This document shows positions 1 through 5,255 of a DNA stretch of 5,265 bases, piece by piece. The stretch is from Thermoplasmata archaeon. Its GTDB lineage: Archaea > Thermoplasmatota > E2 > UBA202 > DSCA01. The notes under the pieces are model-generated. The model was given only the letters and a program-made list of their open reading frames with translations. It had not been told where the DNA came from and did no database searches. The position numbers and the translations under genes are program-made. Where the stretch lies: positions 1 through 5,265 of the forward strand of contig JAGGSL010000044.1 of NCBI GenBank assembly GCA_021159125.1, read 5' to 3'. Each line of letters begins with the position of its first letter. Within the stretch, counting starts at the first letter, position 1.

Positions 1-11
1 TTTGGGTGTGA

Positions 12-55
12 AGCCACTTTCTTTTTTAAAGAAAGGGGCTCTAAGAAAGGGGCTC
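12..55. repeat. Direct repeat and imperfect hairpin in the tpiA leader
   Basis: Seen directly: the 13-mer AAGAAAGGGGCTC occurs at 29-41 and again at 43-55, one base apart. The first copy also pairs with AGCCACTTTCTT at 12-23. Extending the pairing gives a 13-bp stem (12-24 with 28-40) with one A/G mismatch and a 3-nt TTT loop. Because of the direct repeat, the second copy could form a competing, longer-looped stem with the same 5' arm. It lies upstream of the likely tpiA TATA box, so it is probably not in the tpiA mRNA. It could be the terminator of a gene to the left or a remnant of a dispersed repeat; the sequence does not decide. Confidence 0.5.
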
Positions 56-66
56 AGAGGGACAAG

Positions 67-74
67 ATTTTATT
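67..74 (+). promoter_or_regulatory. Candidate TATA box for tpiA-arfC
   Basis: ATTTTATT is centred about 24.5 nt before the ATG at 95 and preceded by purine-rich GACAAG, which could serve as a BRE. The spacing would put transcription start at or next to the ATG, giving a leaderless mRNA. This fits the lack of a Shine-Dalgarno site before the ATG (ATTACAGAGC). Such A/T octamers are common, so support comes mainly from the same spacing at other genes in the window. Confidence 0.45.
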
Positions 75-94
75 GCTGTAAGAGATTACAGAGC

Positions 95-766
95 ATGAAA
101 TTGCCAGCAATAGTTGTGAATGTGAAAACATACAGAGAAGGAACTGGAAGGAAGGCGATGGAACTCTCAAAAATCATGGAAAAAGTAAGCGATGAAACAG
201 GGGTTAGCATGGCGATAGCTGTTCAGGCAGCAGACATAAGAATTGTCGCAGATGAAGTTGCAATTCCTGTATTTGCTCAGCACATGGATGCAATAACCTA
301 TGGCAGCCATACCGGATGGATTCTTCCCGAAAGCGTGAAAGATGCCGGGGCAAGCGGTGTGCTTCTCAACCACTCGGAACACCCTATGAAAATAAAGGAG
401 TTGGCAGAAAGCGTGAGAAGGGCAAAAGAAGTTAGGCTGGAAATCATCATATGCACTAACAATATAGAAGTGACAGGTGCAGCGGCTGCCCTCTCGCCTG
501 ATTTTGTGGCAATAGAACCGCCGGAATTGATAGGAGGAGATATATCTGTGACGAAAGCCGAGCCGGGGATAGTGAGAGGGGCTGCCGAAATTGTGGAGAA
601 GATAAATCCCTCGGTCAGAGTTCTCTGCGGAGCAGGGGTGAAAAGCGGAGAGGACGTGAAAAAAGCGATTGAGCTTGGCAGCGTTGGTGTGCTCCTTGCA
701 AGCGGTGTTGTGAAGGCAAAAGATAAAGAAAAGGTGCTTATGGACCTGGCATCAGCCATTGAATAA
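95..766 (+). CDS. tpiA: Triosephosphate isomerase, archaeal type
   Basis: Interconverts dihydroxyacetone phosphate and glyceraldehyde 3-phosphate in cytosolic glycolysis/gluconeogenesis. The 223-residue product matches the short archaeal TIM-barrel form (about 220-230 residues) rather than the roughly 250-residue bacterial/eukaryotic one. Visible landmarks: N9 and K11 in NVKTY near the N-terminus, the general-acid histidine H93 in LLNHSE, the catalytic glutamate E141 at the start of the loop EPPELIG (141-147), and phosphate-binding GAG (179-181) and LLASG (200-204). The frame stays open upstream to position 2, but those 31 residues are basic, Cys-containing and unlike any isomerase N-terminus, and they cover the repeat and TATA box. 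ATG 95 is therefore preferred and puts the conserved N-terminal strand at the usual position. arfC follows one base after the stop. Archaeal TPI is typically a tetramer (family knowledge). Identification is secure. Confidence 0.96.
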   Translation: MKLPAIVVNVKTYREGTGRKAMELSKIMEKVSDETGVSMAIAVQAADIRIVADEVAIPVFAQHMDAITYGSHTGWILPESVKDAGASGVLLNHSEHPMKIKELAESVRRAKEVRLEIIICTNNIEVTGAAAALSPDFVAIEPPELIGGDISVTKAEPGIVRGAAEIVEKINPSVRVLCGAGVKSGEDVKKAIELGSVGVLLASGVVKAKDKEKVLMDLASAIE

Positions 767-767
767 A

Positions 768-1412
768 ATGAAACCGTTTGTTATTGTAAATTGTGCGATG
801 TCCATAGATGGGAAAATTGCATTTCCTGATAGAAAGCAGGCAAAAATATCGAATGATGAGGACATGGCCCGCGTTCATAAACTGAGGGATGAATGCGATG
901 CTGTGCTCGTGGGCATAGGAACTGTTCTGTCAGATAACCCGAAGCTAACGGTCAAAGAGAAATATGTCCAAAATCCATCAAATCCTTTGAGAGTGGTACT
1001 CGACAGCAATTTCAGAACACCCAGAGATGCAGAGGTTTTTAGCGGAGACGCACCGACACTGATAGCAACCACCTGCAGAGAATTCAAGCAGGGCAACATA
1101 GAAGCAATAAAATGCGGAGAGGGAAAAGTAGACCTGAAAAAGCTTCTTGATATTCTTTACCAGAGGGGTGTAAAAAAATTGCTTGTCGAGGGCGGAGAAA
1201 CAGTAATCTGGGAATTCCTGAAGCAAAATTTAGTAGATGAATTGTATGTATTTATAGCGCCTTTTGTAATAGGGGGCAGAACCTCCCCGACTATGGCGGG
1301 CGGCGAAGGCGCATTTTCCCAAGAAAGCATAATACATATGAAATTAGAGGATGCTCAAAGAGTTGGGGATGGCATACTTCTGAAGTTCGTTCCTCACTCA
1401 CCGAAAACATGA
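768..1412 (+). CDS. arfC: 2,5-diamino-6-ribosylaminopyrimidinone 5'-phosphate reductase (RibD C-terminal family)
   Basis: Reduces the ribosyl side chain of the 2,5-diamino-6-ribosylamino-pyrimidinone phosphate intermediate to the ribityl form using NAD(P)H. In archaea this step precedes deamination and feeds riboflavin and, where present, the deazaflavin F420. The 214-residue protein is a stand-alone reductase with no deaminase domain, the archaeal/fungal arrangement rather than fused bacterial RibD. Landmarks: MSIDGKIA (11-18), DAVLVGIGTVLSDNP (44-58; nucleotide and substrate site), VVLDSNFRTP (76-85), KLLVEGGE (137-144) and FIAPFVIGG (162-170). ATG 768 begins one base after the tpiA stop, so the two are almost certainly cotranscribed. 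An in-frame TTG at 759 overlaps the tpiA end but is less likely as start. The last 19 bp overlap the convergent yjbQ-like gene. Family assignment is firm; exact substrate follows from the archaeal context. Confidence 0.92.
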   Translation: MKPFVIVNCAMSIDGKIAFPDRKQAKISNDEDMARVHKLRDECDAVLVGIGTVLSDNPKLTVKEKYVQNPSNPLRVVLDSNFRTPRDAEVFSGDAPTLIATTCREFKQGNIEAIKCGEGKVDLKKLLDILYQRGVKKLLVEGGETVIWEFLKQNLVDELYVFIAPFVIGGRTSPTMAGGEGAFSQESIIHMKLEDAQRVGDGILLKFVPHSPKT

Positions 1413-1810
1413 GAGAGTAATATCCTGTTTCTGCTCCTGATATCGCATTCGATAAAGACGATTTGCTGCCACGTGCCGAGCTGCAGTCTCCCGTCAACAA
1501 CTGGAACGACTATGCTTGGCCCTATAATGCTTGCCCTCACATGAGAATGCCCGTTGCCGTCATGCCACATTTTTTCATGCTCATAATGGGCGCCTTTAGG
1601 TGCGATTCTTTCCAGTGCTGCCGGCAGGTCATGCATAAGTCCCGGTTCATGTTCTATTGTTGTTATAGCCCCTGTTGAGCCTGGGCAAAACACACATACC
1701 ATGCCGTTGTTTATACCTGACTTGCTCACAGATGCCTGTACCTCTGATGTTATATCCACTATATCCATTTCATTTGTCTTCAGTTGTATCTTATCCATAT
1801 AAACTGTCAT
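1394..1810 (-). CDS. yjbQ: YjbQ/UPF0047 family protein (secondary thiamine-phosphate synthase type)
   Basis: A 138-residue protein, the full usual length of UPF0047. Conserved blocks: GSTGAITTIEHEPGLMHDL (44-62), YEHEKMWHDGNGHSHVRAS (76-94) and LQLGTWQQIVFIECDIRSR (109-127). The H/E/D-rich blocks form the family's conserved pocket, probably metal-binding. Members are often named secondary thiamine-phosphate synthase because the E. coli protein has weak activity of that kind; the true role is unsettled and nothing nearby concerns thiamine. Start: ATG at 1810 (residue 1) or ATG at 1798 (residue 5). The first is chosen because a TATA-like box lies 23 nt before it. The gene is convergent with arfC, overlapping its 3' end by 19 bp, and divergent from the carbonic anhydrase-like gene. 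The family call is secure, the function is not. Confidence 0.92.
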   Translation of the reverse strand: MTVYMDKIQLKTNEMDIVDITSEVQASVSKSGINNGMVCVFCPGSTGAITTIEHEPGLMHDLPAALERIAPKGAHYEHEKMWHDGNGHSHVRASIIGPSIVVPVVDGRLQLGTWQQIVFIECDIRSRNRILLSHVFGE

Positions 1811-1828
1811 AAGTTAAAAACAGCAGGG

Positions 1829-1837
1829 ATATAAAAT
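1829..1837 (-). promoter_or_regulatory. Candidate TATA box for the yjbQ-like gene
   Basis: On the minus strand this reads ATTTTATAT, centred 23 nt before the ATG at 1810, with AATAAAGC upstream as a possible BRE. The spacing predicts a leaderless or nearly leaderless mRNA. It is one of two back-to-back boxes in the 73-bp divergent region 1811-1883. Confidence 0.55.
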
Positions 1838-1856
1838 GCTTTATTGTGCAACAAAC

Positions 1857-1865
1857 ATTTAAATT
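1857..1865 (+). promoter_or_regulatory. Candidate TATA box for the gamma-carbonic anhydrase-like gene
   Basis: ATTTAAATT is centred 23 nt before ATG 1884 and preceded by ACAAAC, a reasonable BRE-like stretch. No Shine-Dalgarno motif lies in the following CTCATTCCCAACC, so leaderless translation is likely. It lies about 28 bp from the opposing yjbQ box, so one DNA-binding protein could affect both promoters. Confidence 0.6.
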
Positions 1866-1883
1866 ATTGACTCATTCCCAACC

Positions 1884-2390
1884 ATGAAAATTGGCAAGGA
1901 TACATACATTGCAAAAAGTGCCGTCATTATAGGCGATGTCTCCATTGGAGAAAGATGTGGCATATGGGAAAATGCTGTGATACGGGGCGATTTGAATAAA
2001 ATAGAGATTGGAGATGAAAGCAATGTGCAGGACTGCTGTGTTCTTCATGTCTCGCCAGAGAATTCAATAAAAATTGGAAGGGGGGTATCTATTGGGCATG
2101 GGGCAATAGTTCATGGAGCTACAGTGGACGACGACTGCATTGTGGGAATAAATTCAACTATCTTGGACGGGGCGCATATCGGCAGAGGGTGCATTGTAGC
2201 TGCAAATGCCGTTGTTCCCCCGGGAAAAGAGATACCGCCCAACAGTTTAGTGATGGGAGTTCCCGCAAAAATTGTGAAGGAGGATGAAGAGTTAATTAAA
2301 GCGATAAGAGAGAATGCAGAAATCTACAGAACGCTTGCAGCAAAATACCTGAAAGGAGAGTTTGAAAGAATATCAGCAGGAGAAAAATAA
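1884..2390 (+). CDS. Gamma-class carbonic anhydrase-like hexapeptide-repeat protein
   Basis: A 168-residue left-handed beta-helix protein, cytosolic with no signal peptide. [IV]G-x4-[IV] hexapeptide turns run from about 3 to 113, then a C-terminal helix (about 132-160) packs on the helix as in the YrdA/PaaY/CamH group. Cam-type active-site residues are visible: R34 and D36 in IRGD, Q49 in NVQD, and the metal ligands H55 (VLH), H72 and H77 (IGHGAIVHG, spaced as in Cam). The acidic loop carrying the proton-shuttle Glu of Methanosarcina Cam is missing; residues go straight from VLHVSPENS to IKIG. Family knowledge: such short CamH-like proteins bind metal, but many show weak or no CO2 hydration in vitro, so activity is uncertain. 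It is monocistronic, with its own promoter and a downstream T-tract. An acyltransferase role is less likely given the intact histidine triad. Confidence 0.93.
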   Translation: MKIGKDTYIAKSAVIIGDVSIGERCGIWENAVIRGDLNKIEIGDESNVQDCCVLHVSPENSIKIGRGVSIGHGAIVHGATVDDDCIVGINSTILDGAHIGRGCIVAANAVVPPGKEIPPNSLVMGVPAKIVKEDEELIKAIRENAEIYRTLAAKYLKGEFERISAGEK

Positions 2391-2453
2391 AGCCAGATAC
2401 ACCCTCAACAGCTGATGAAAGACAGCATATTCACTGCAAATAAGCATAATAGA

Positions 2454-2460
2454 TTTTTTT
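2454..2460 (+). terminator. T-tract terminator after the carbonic anhydrase-like gene
   Basis: Seven consecutive T residues lie 64 nt after the stop at 2390. Archaeal RNA polymerase typically stops at such U-tracts without needing a hairpin. Further T-rich stretches at 2487-2495 and 2522-2527 may act as backups before the convergent sulfotransferase. Confidence 0.45.
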
Positions 2461-2468
2461 AGCATTCA

Positions 2469-2509
2469 CCCCAAATATTGGGGCACTTTTATTTCTCCCA
2501 GCCCCAATA
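2469..2509. terminator. Overlapping inverted repeats between convergent genes
   Basis: Two perfect pairings share one arm. CCCCAA (2469-2474) pairs with TTGGGG (2478-2483) over a 3-nt loop. Alternatively TATTGGGGC (2476-2484) pairs with GCCCCAATA (2501-2509), a 9-bp stem with a 16-nt loop. The structures are mutually exclusive. They sit in the middle of the 140-bp convergent gap (2391-2530), where a bidirectional terminator or 3'-end stabiliser is expected. On the minus strand no long T-tract follows, so for the sulfotransferase mRNA the stem itself may matter. Nothing else is visible in the gap. Confidence 0.5.
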
Positions 2510-2530
2510 CTGTTTGATCTATTTTTTACC

Positions 2531-3652
2531 CTATGGCTCGTAGCCAAGTTTGTCAAATGCAAATTTCCAGTTCTTGTATATTCTCCCTTTTATTTCTTTA
2601 TCCTGCTTGTATTTGCTTGTCTTAATGCGGGACTGGGCTGCGATATAATTCCCAAACACTTTTTTATTCTCTTCAAATCCCTCTAACCCCAAACCACCAT
2701 ATATCCTCTCCAATTCATTCAAAGGTTGCTGGATAAAATCTTCATACCTTACCTCGACAATATTTCCTTCAGGAATAAGATTTTTTTCTTCAAAGTATTT
2801 CTTATAAAGCTTGGAATACACATCAAGTATCATCTCCTCCATTTCTTCTTTTTTAATCGGATTCTGGACACAGTACCTGGGCAAAACTTTAACCATGAAT
2901 TTTAACATTGAGAAGAATACATTATATGGATTTCTGTATATGTGAATGAATTTCGCGTCCGGAAACATATTCAGCAAAAGTTTAATTCGGGCAGTATTTG
3001 AAGGGTTTTTCAAAATAAGGCGCTTTCCCTTCCAGAAGAAAGTCAGTTTTTTAAGTAGATATAGATATGCCTTCTCCCATTCCTTTATTGAGTTCCGGGA
3101 TACATTATCCATGCTAACGTATCTGTTGTAAAATGCCATATTCTTTGGGAAACACCACCCATTGTAATAGGCGTATGGCGTGAAAGCGCCAAGTGCATAT
3201 TCCTCCTCCTGCGGCAAATCAGGCCCCATGGGAACGTCGTCCATTGGCCTTGTTTCAGGTATGCTTGATGCAACAATAGGCTTCAATACTTTTTCACCAG
3301 CTATAAAAGCACCTGGGATAACAGAATGAAAAGTTGTGCAATATCCAAAGTTTTTGTCAAGGGAAATGAGATTGTGAAGGTAAGTGGTGCCGCTTCTCCA
3401 GTGGCCTATTATGAAAATCGGTGGATGAGATACTTCGGTTTTTCTAATATGCTTATCAAATTTTATTTTTTCCGCAATGCGAAATGGCGAAATGATACTG
3501 CTTAACATTACTGCATAGAGGAAGCGGGGCATGTATCTGAAAGAGATTCTGAATTTATTCTGCGCGGATAATCTAAGCAAATTTGTCAAATTTGCTCCAG
3601 CGAGCGGCTCGTACACCACGTCAAAAATGTCTTCTTTAATTTCCAAGTTCAT
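2531..3652 (-). CDS. PAPS-dependent sulfotransferase (Sulfotransf_3-like)
   Basis: Transfers sulfate from 3'-phosphoadenosine 5'-phosphosulfate to a hydroxyl of an unknown acceptor, probably lipid or glycan. The 373 residues span a complete enzyme. A hydrophobic N-terminal stretch (43-58, FLYAVMLSSIISPFRI) may touch the membrane. The 5'-phosphosulfate loop is PPIFIIGHWRSGTTYLHNLI (77-96). LILKNPSNTARIKLLLNMF (212-230) is followed by AKFIHIYRNP (233-242), with R240 and nearby residues forming the 3'-phosphate site. EVRYEDFIQQP (300-310) is the usual downstream block. GHWRSGTT and LKNPSNTARIKLL recall bacterial members of the family more than known archaeal proteins (recollection, not a search). 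ATG 3652 lies 23 bp after the upstream membrane acyltransferase-like gene, same strand, suggesting cotranscription, though a TATA-like TTTTAAG 26 nt upstream could drive it separately. Substrate not predictable. Confidence 0.9.
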   Translation of the reverse strand: MNLEIKEDIFDVVYEPLAGANLTNLLRLSAQNKFRISFRYMPRFLYAVMLSSIISPFRIAEKIKFDKHIRKTEVSHPPIFIIGHWRSGTTYLHNLISLDKNFGYCTTFHSVIPGAFIAGEKVLKPIVASSIPETRPMDDVPMGPDLPQEEEYALGAFTPYAYYNGWCFPKNMAFYNRYVSMDNVSRNSIKEWEKAYLYLLKKLTFFWKGKRLILKNPSNTARIKLLLNMFPDAKFIHIYRNPYNVFFSMLKFMVKVLPRYCVQNPIKKEEMEEMILDVYSKLYKKYFEEKNLIPEGNIVEVRYEDFIQQPLNELERIYGGLGLEGFEENKKVFGNYIAAQSRIKTSKYKQDKEIKGRIYKNWKFAFDKLGYEP

Positions 3653-3674
3653 TGTCCCATGGATGCAAATCTAT

Positions 3675-3681
3675 CTTAAAA
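3675..3681 (-). promoter_or_regulatory. Possible internal TATA box for the sulfotransferase
   Basis: On the minus strand TTTTAAG follows purine-rich GAAAAGA and is centred 26 nt before ATG 3652. It overlaps the stop codon of the upstream gene. No Shine-Dalgarno site is visible in the 23-nt gap, so a separate leaderless message is plausible. It is a weak match and may be chance in A/T-rich DNA. Confidence 0.3.
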
Positions 3682-4416
3682 TCTTTTCTTAATCTCCTTT
3701 GCTGGTATCCCACCATACACCTTTCCTTTCCCAATAACTTGGTCTTTCAGCACAAGACTCTTCGCTCCAACCACTGCTCCATCTTCTATAACGGCCCCCG
3801 GCATAATGAAAGAATCTGCCCCTATCAAACAGTTGTTGCCCACCTGTACCCTCTTCATTATGAGTTTGTTCTCAACAATGTGGGCTGTAACTTTTGCATA
3901 GCTTCCTATTAGGGTCTGTTCTCCTATTTCTGTGAGATATGGATCATAAATCACTTCTGTTCCAGGTAACAAAGCTGTTTTTCCGACTTTAAGACCCGCA
4001 AGCCTAAGAAATAACATGCGAATAGGAAGAAGTTTGAAGAGATTTAGAAGTACTAAAGGAGGACGGTAAAGAATGACATGGAGTGAAAAATTGAAGAAAT
4101 TTTTATCTTTTATTGAAAGTTCGTGTTCTCCTTCGTTACACTTTATCCCGAATATTTTTATGAATAACCCCGGAACAATAGATTCAAATAAAATAAAGAC
4201 AAGAAATTCAAAGGTTAAAATAAAAGGCAAAATTAGAACATGAAGCGGATTGTTTAAATCCAAAAAGCCCCAGATGTAAATAAAAGATACTATCGAAGGA
4301 AGCAAACCTATTGAGTACGCTACGAACGGGATGAAAAATAACATAAAAAATCTGCTGATAGAAAGTGGAGAGAAATCATATTTCTCTTTCCCATTCTGAT
4401 AACCATCTCTTACCAT
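3676..4416 (-). CDS. Membrane-anchored left-handed beta-helix acyltransferase-like protein
   Basis: A 246-residue protein in two parts. Residues 20-90 carry two or three hydrophobic segments (about 21-50 and 57-90). After a short linker and amphipathic stretch (about 106-140) comes a hexapeptide-repeat domain (about 140-240) with VGKTALLPGT, IGEQTLIGS, VGNNCLIGADSFIMPGAVI and the closing KVYGGIPAKEI typical of beta-helix acetyltransferases. The layout, including YDPYLTEIG and the His-containing KVTAHIVENKLIMKRVQVG, resembles the C-terminal membrane/hexapeptide domain of some NRPS-like proteins (TIGR02353 type) as a stand-alone protein; this is recalled, not searched. Likely activity: acyl transfer to a lipid or glycan at the inner membrane face, with H179 a candidate catalytic residue. 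It precedes the sulfotransferase on the same strand and is divergent from the glycosyltransferase. Codons and base composition are A/T-rich. ATG 4416 is the only sensible start. Function moderate, fold strong. Confidence 0.85.
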   Translation of the reverse strand: MVRDGYQNGKEKYDFSPLSISRFFMLFFIPFVAYSIGLLPSIVSFIYIWGFLDLNNPLHVLILPFILTFEFLVFILFESIVPGLFIKIFGIKCNEGEHELSIKDKNFFNFSLHVILYRPPLVLLNLFKLLPIRMLFLRLAGLKVGKTALLPGTEVIYDPYLTEIGEQTLIGSYAKVTAHIVENKLIMKRVQVGNNCLIGADSFIMPGAVIEDGAVVGAKSLVLKDQVIGKGKVYGGIPAKEIKKRF

Positions 4417-4436
4417 GAAATTGAAGAAGTATACTG

Positions 4437-4444
4437 TTTAATAA
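4437..4444 (-). promoter_or_regulatory. Candidate TATA box for the acyltransferase-sulfotransferase pair
   Basis: On the minus strand TTATTAAA is centred about 24.5 nt before ATG 4416 and preceded by CTAAAAA. The spacing again predicts a leaderless mRNA. It directly abuts the left arm of the inverted repeat 4445-4474, so a protein bound there could block or recruit TBP/TFB. Confidence 0.5.
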
Positions 4445-4474
4445 TTTTTAGATAGGGCCGTGCACGTCTAAAAA
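4445..4474. promoter_or_regulatory. Inverted repeat with inner palindrome in the divergent promoter region
   Basis: TTTTTAGA (4445-4452) and TCTAAAAA (4467-4474) are perfect 8-bp inverted arms separated by 14 bp, which include the G/C-rich palindrome CGTGCACG (4459-4466). The inner palindrome is off-centre, against the right arm. Next to it AACTT-CA-AAGTT (4473-4484) is a further small dyad. The only G/C-rich block in an otherwise A/T intergenic region, lying between two divergent promoters, suggests an operator for a dimeric regulator. No regulator gene is in the window. Confidence 0.45.
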
Positions 4475-4501
4475 CTTCAAAGTTATAAAACACATCAAAA
4501 C

Positions 4502-4516
4502 TATAAACTTAATAAA
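4502..4516 (+). promoter_or_regulatory. Candidate TATA elements for the glycosyltransferase
   Basis: TATAAA (4502-4507) and TTAATAAA (4509-4516) lie 44 and about 36 nt before ATG 4548, measured from box centres. Either predicts a short 5' leader of roughly 10-20 nt rather than a strictly leaderless mRNA. An earlier TTATAAAA at 4483-4490 is a third candidate with a longer leader. The A/T-rich background makes the choice uncertain. Confidence 0.35.
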
Positions 4517-4547
4517 GATAGAGATATTCAACTATGTAAAGAATAAA

Positions 4548-5255
4548 ATGAAAATAAGTATGGTTACGGGATTAAGCACATTAAGCAAACTGATATCGTT
4601 TAAGAACGCCGGCGGCATGGGCACGCAGGTACCCATACTTGCAGGGAAATTGAAAGAGCAAGGTTTTGACGTTGTAATCGACGACACAGAAGACTTCGAT
4701 GTACTGCACCTTCATAATCCCATGCCGAATTTTGTACCAACCATAAAAAAAGCAAAGAAAGAAGGGAAGCCCGTCATTATCCATGCCCGCCACATACCTG
4801 AGCTTGTAAAAGGGGGTTTCAAATTCGATAAAATTCTTTATCCTGTATTCGAGAGATATTCCAGATGGCTGTACAATCAGGCAGATGTTGTGGTATGCGC
4901 CACCCCTTATGTCAAAAGGTGGATGGAAAAAAACAACATTAAAAGCAGGCTGGAGGTGATTCCGAACGGGGTTGATATTGAACGATTTTCCTATGATGAT
5001 GAAAAAAGAAGGGTTTTTAGAAAAAAGCATGGGTTTGAGGATAAATTTATCATCTTTTCGGTTGGACTTTTGATTCCAAGAAAAGGAGTGAGTGACTTTA
5101 TAGAAGTAGCAAAAAAGTTTGAAGGAAACAAAAAATATCAATTCTTATGGGTTGGATCAACAGAAAAGGGCCTTGAAAAAGTTGATGTTTCAGATGCGCC
5201 AGAAAATATAGAATTTATTGGGCATGTGCCATTTGAAGAGATGGTATCTGTTTAA
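4548..5255 (+). CDS. Family 4 glycosyltransferase, interrupted (N-terminal part)
   Basis: Transfers a sugar from an activated donor to a lipid or glycan acceptor at the cytoplasmic membrane face (family knowledge). The visible 235 residues hold the acceptor-side Rossmann domain (about 1-145), with the glycine-rich loop NAGGMGTQVPILAGKL (20-35), DVLHLHNP (51-58) and the hinge EVIPNGVDIERF (136-147). The donor-side domain then begins with FSVGLLIPRKGVSDFIEVAKK (170-190), GST (203-205) and FIGHVPFEEM (223-232). GT4 enzymes usually have 350-400 residues. The frame stops with TAA at 5253-5255, just where the next conserved element (Y-x-x-A-D before the donor-binding E-x7-E motif) should start, so the sugar-nucleotide site is missing. 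The stop could be real, a sequence error near a contig end, or a pseudogene. As read, the product should not be catalytic. Divergent from the acyltransferase-like gene. Confidence 0.85.
   Translation: MKISMVTGLSTLSKLISFKNAGGMGTQVPILAGKLKEQGFDVVIDDTEDFDVLHLHNPMPNFVPTIKKAKKEGKPVIIHARHIPELVKGGFKFDKILYPVFERYSRWLYNQADVVVCATPYVKRWMEKNNIKSRLEVIPNGVDIERFSYDDEKRRVFRKKHGFEDKFIIFSVGLLIPRKGVSDFIEVAKKFEGNKKYQFLWVGSTEKGLEKVDVSDAPENIEFIGHVPFEEMVSV

Noticed and set aside
1..81. 3' end of an upstream gene in frame 1, ending at TAA 79-81
   Set aside because: The frame is open from the window edge, but the peptide is low-complexity, repeats because of the DNA repeat, and matches no family I recognise.
2..94. 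N-terminal extension of triosephosphate isomerase in the same open frame
   Set aside because: The 31 extra residues are basic and Cys-rich, not isomerase-like, and cover the repeat and TATA box. ATG 95 gives the normal archaeal length.
298..759. 153-codon minus-strand open frame opposite tpiA
   Set aside because: Ser/Thr/Pro-rich shadow without recognisable motifs; the plus strand encodes an unmistakable enzyme here.
2391..2530. Small gene or RNA in the convergent gap
   Set aside because: No open frame of note and no tRNA-like or other recognisable fold beyond the terminator-like stems.
3650..3660. Alternative sulfotransferase start at the ATG complementary to 3658-3660
   Set aside because: It is 8 nt upstream and out of frame with the coding sequence; ATG 3652 is in frame.
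3652..3912. 86-codon plus-strand open frame within the acyltransferase-like gene
   Set aside because: Antisense shadow; the minus frame shows regular hexapeptide repeats and the IPAKEI closing motif.
4581..5141. 186-codon minus-strand open frame opposite the glycosyltransferase
   Set aside because: Phe/Tyr/Ile-rich antisense of a clear GT4 sequence with no motif of its own.
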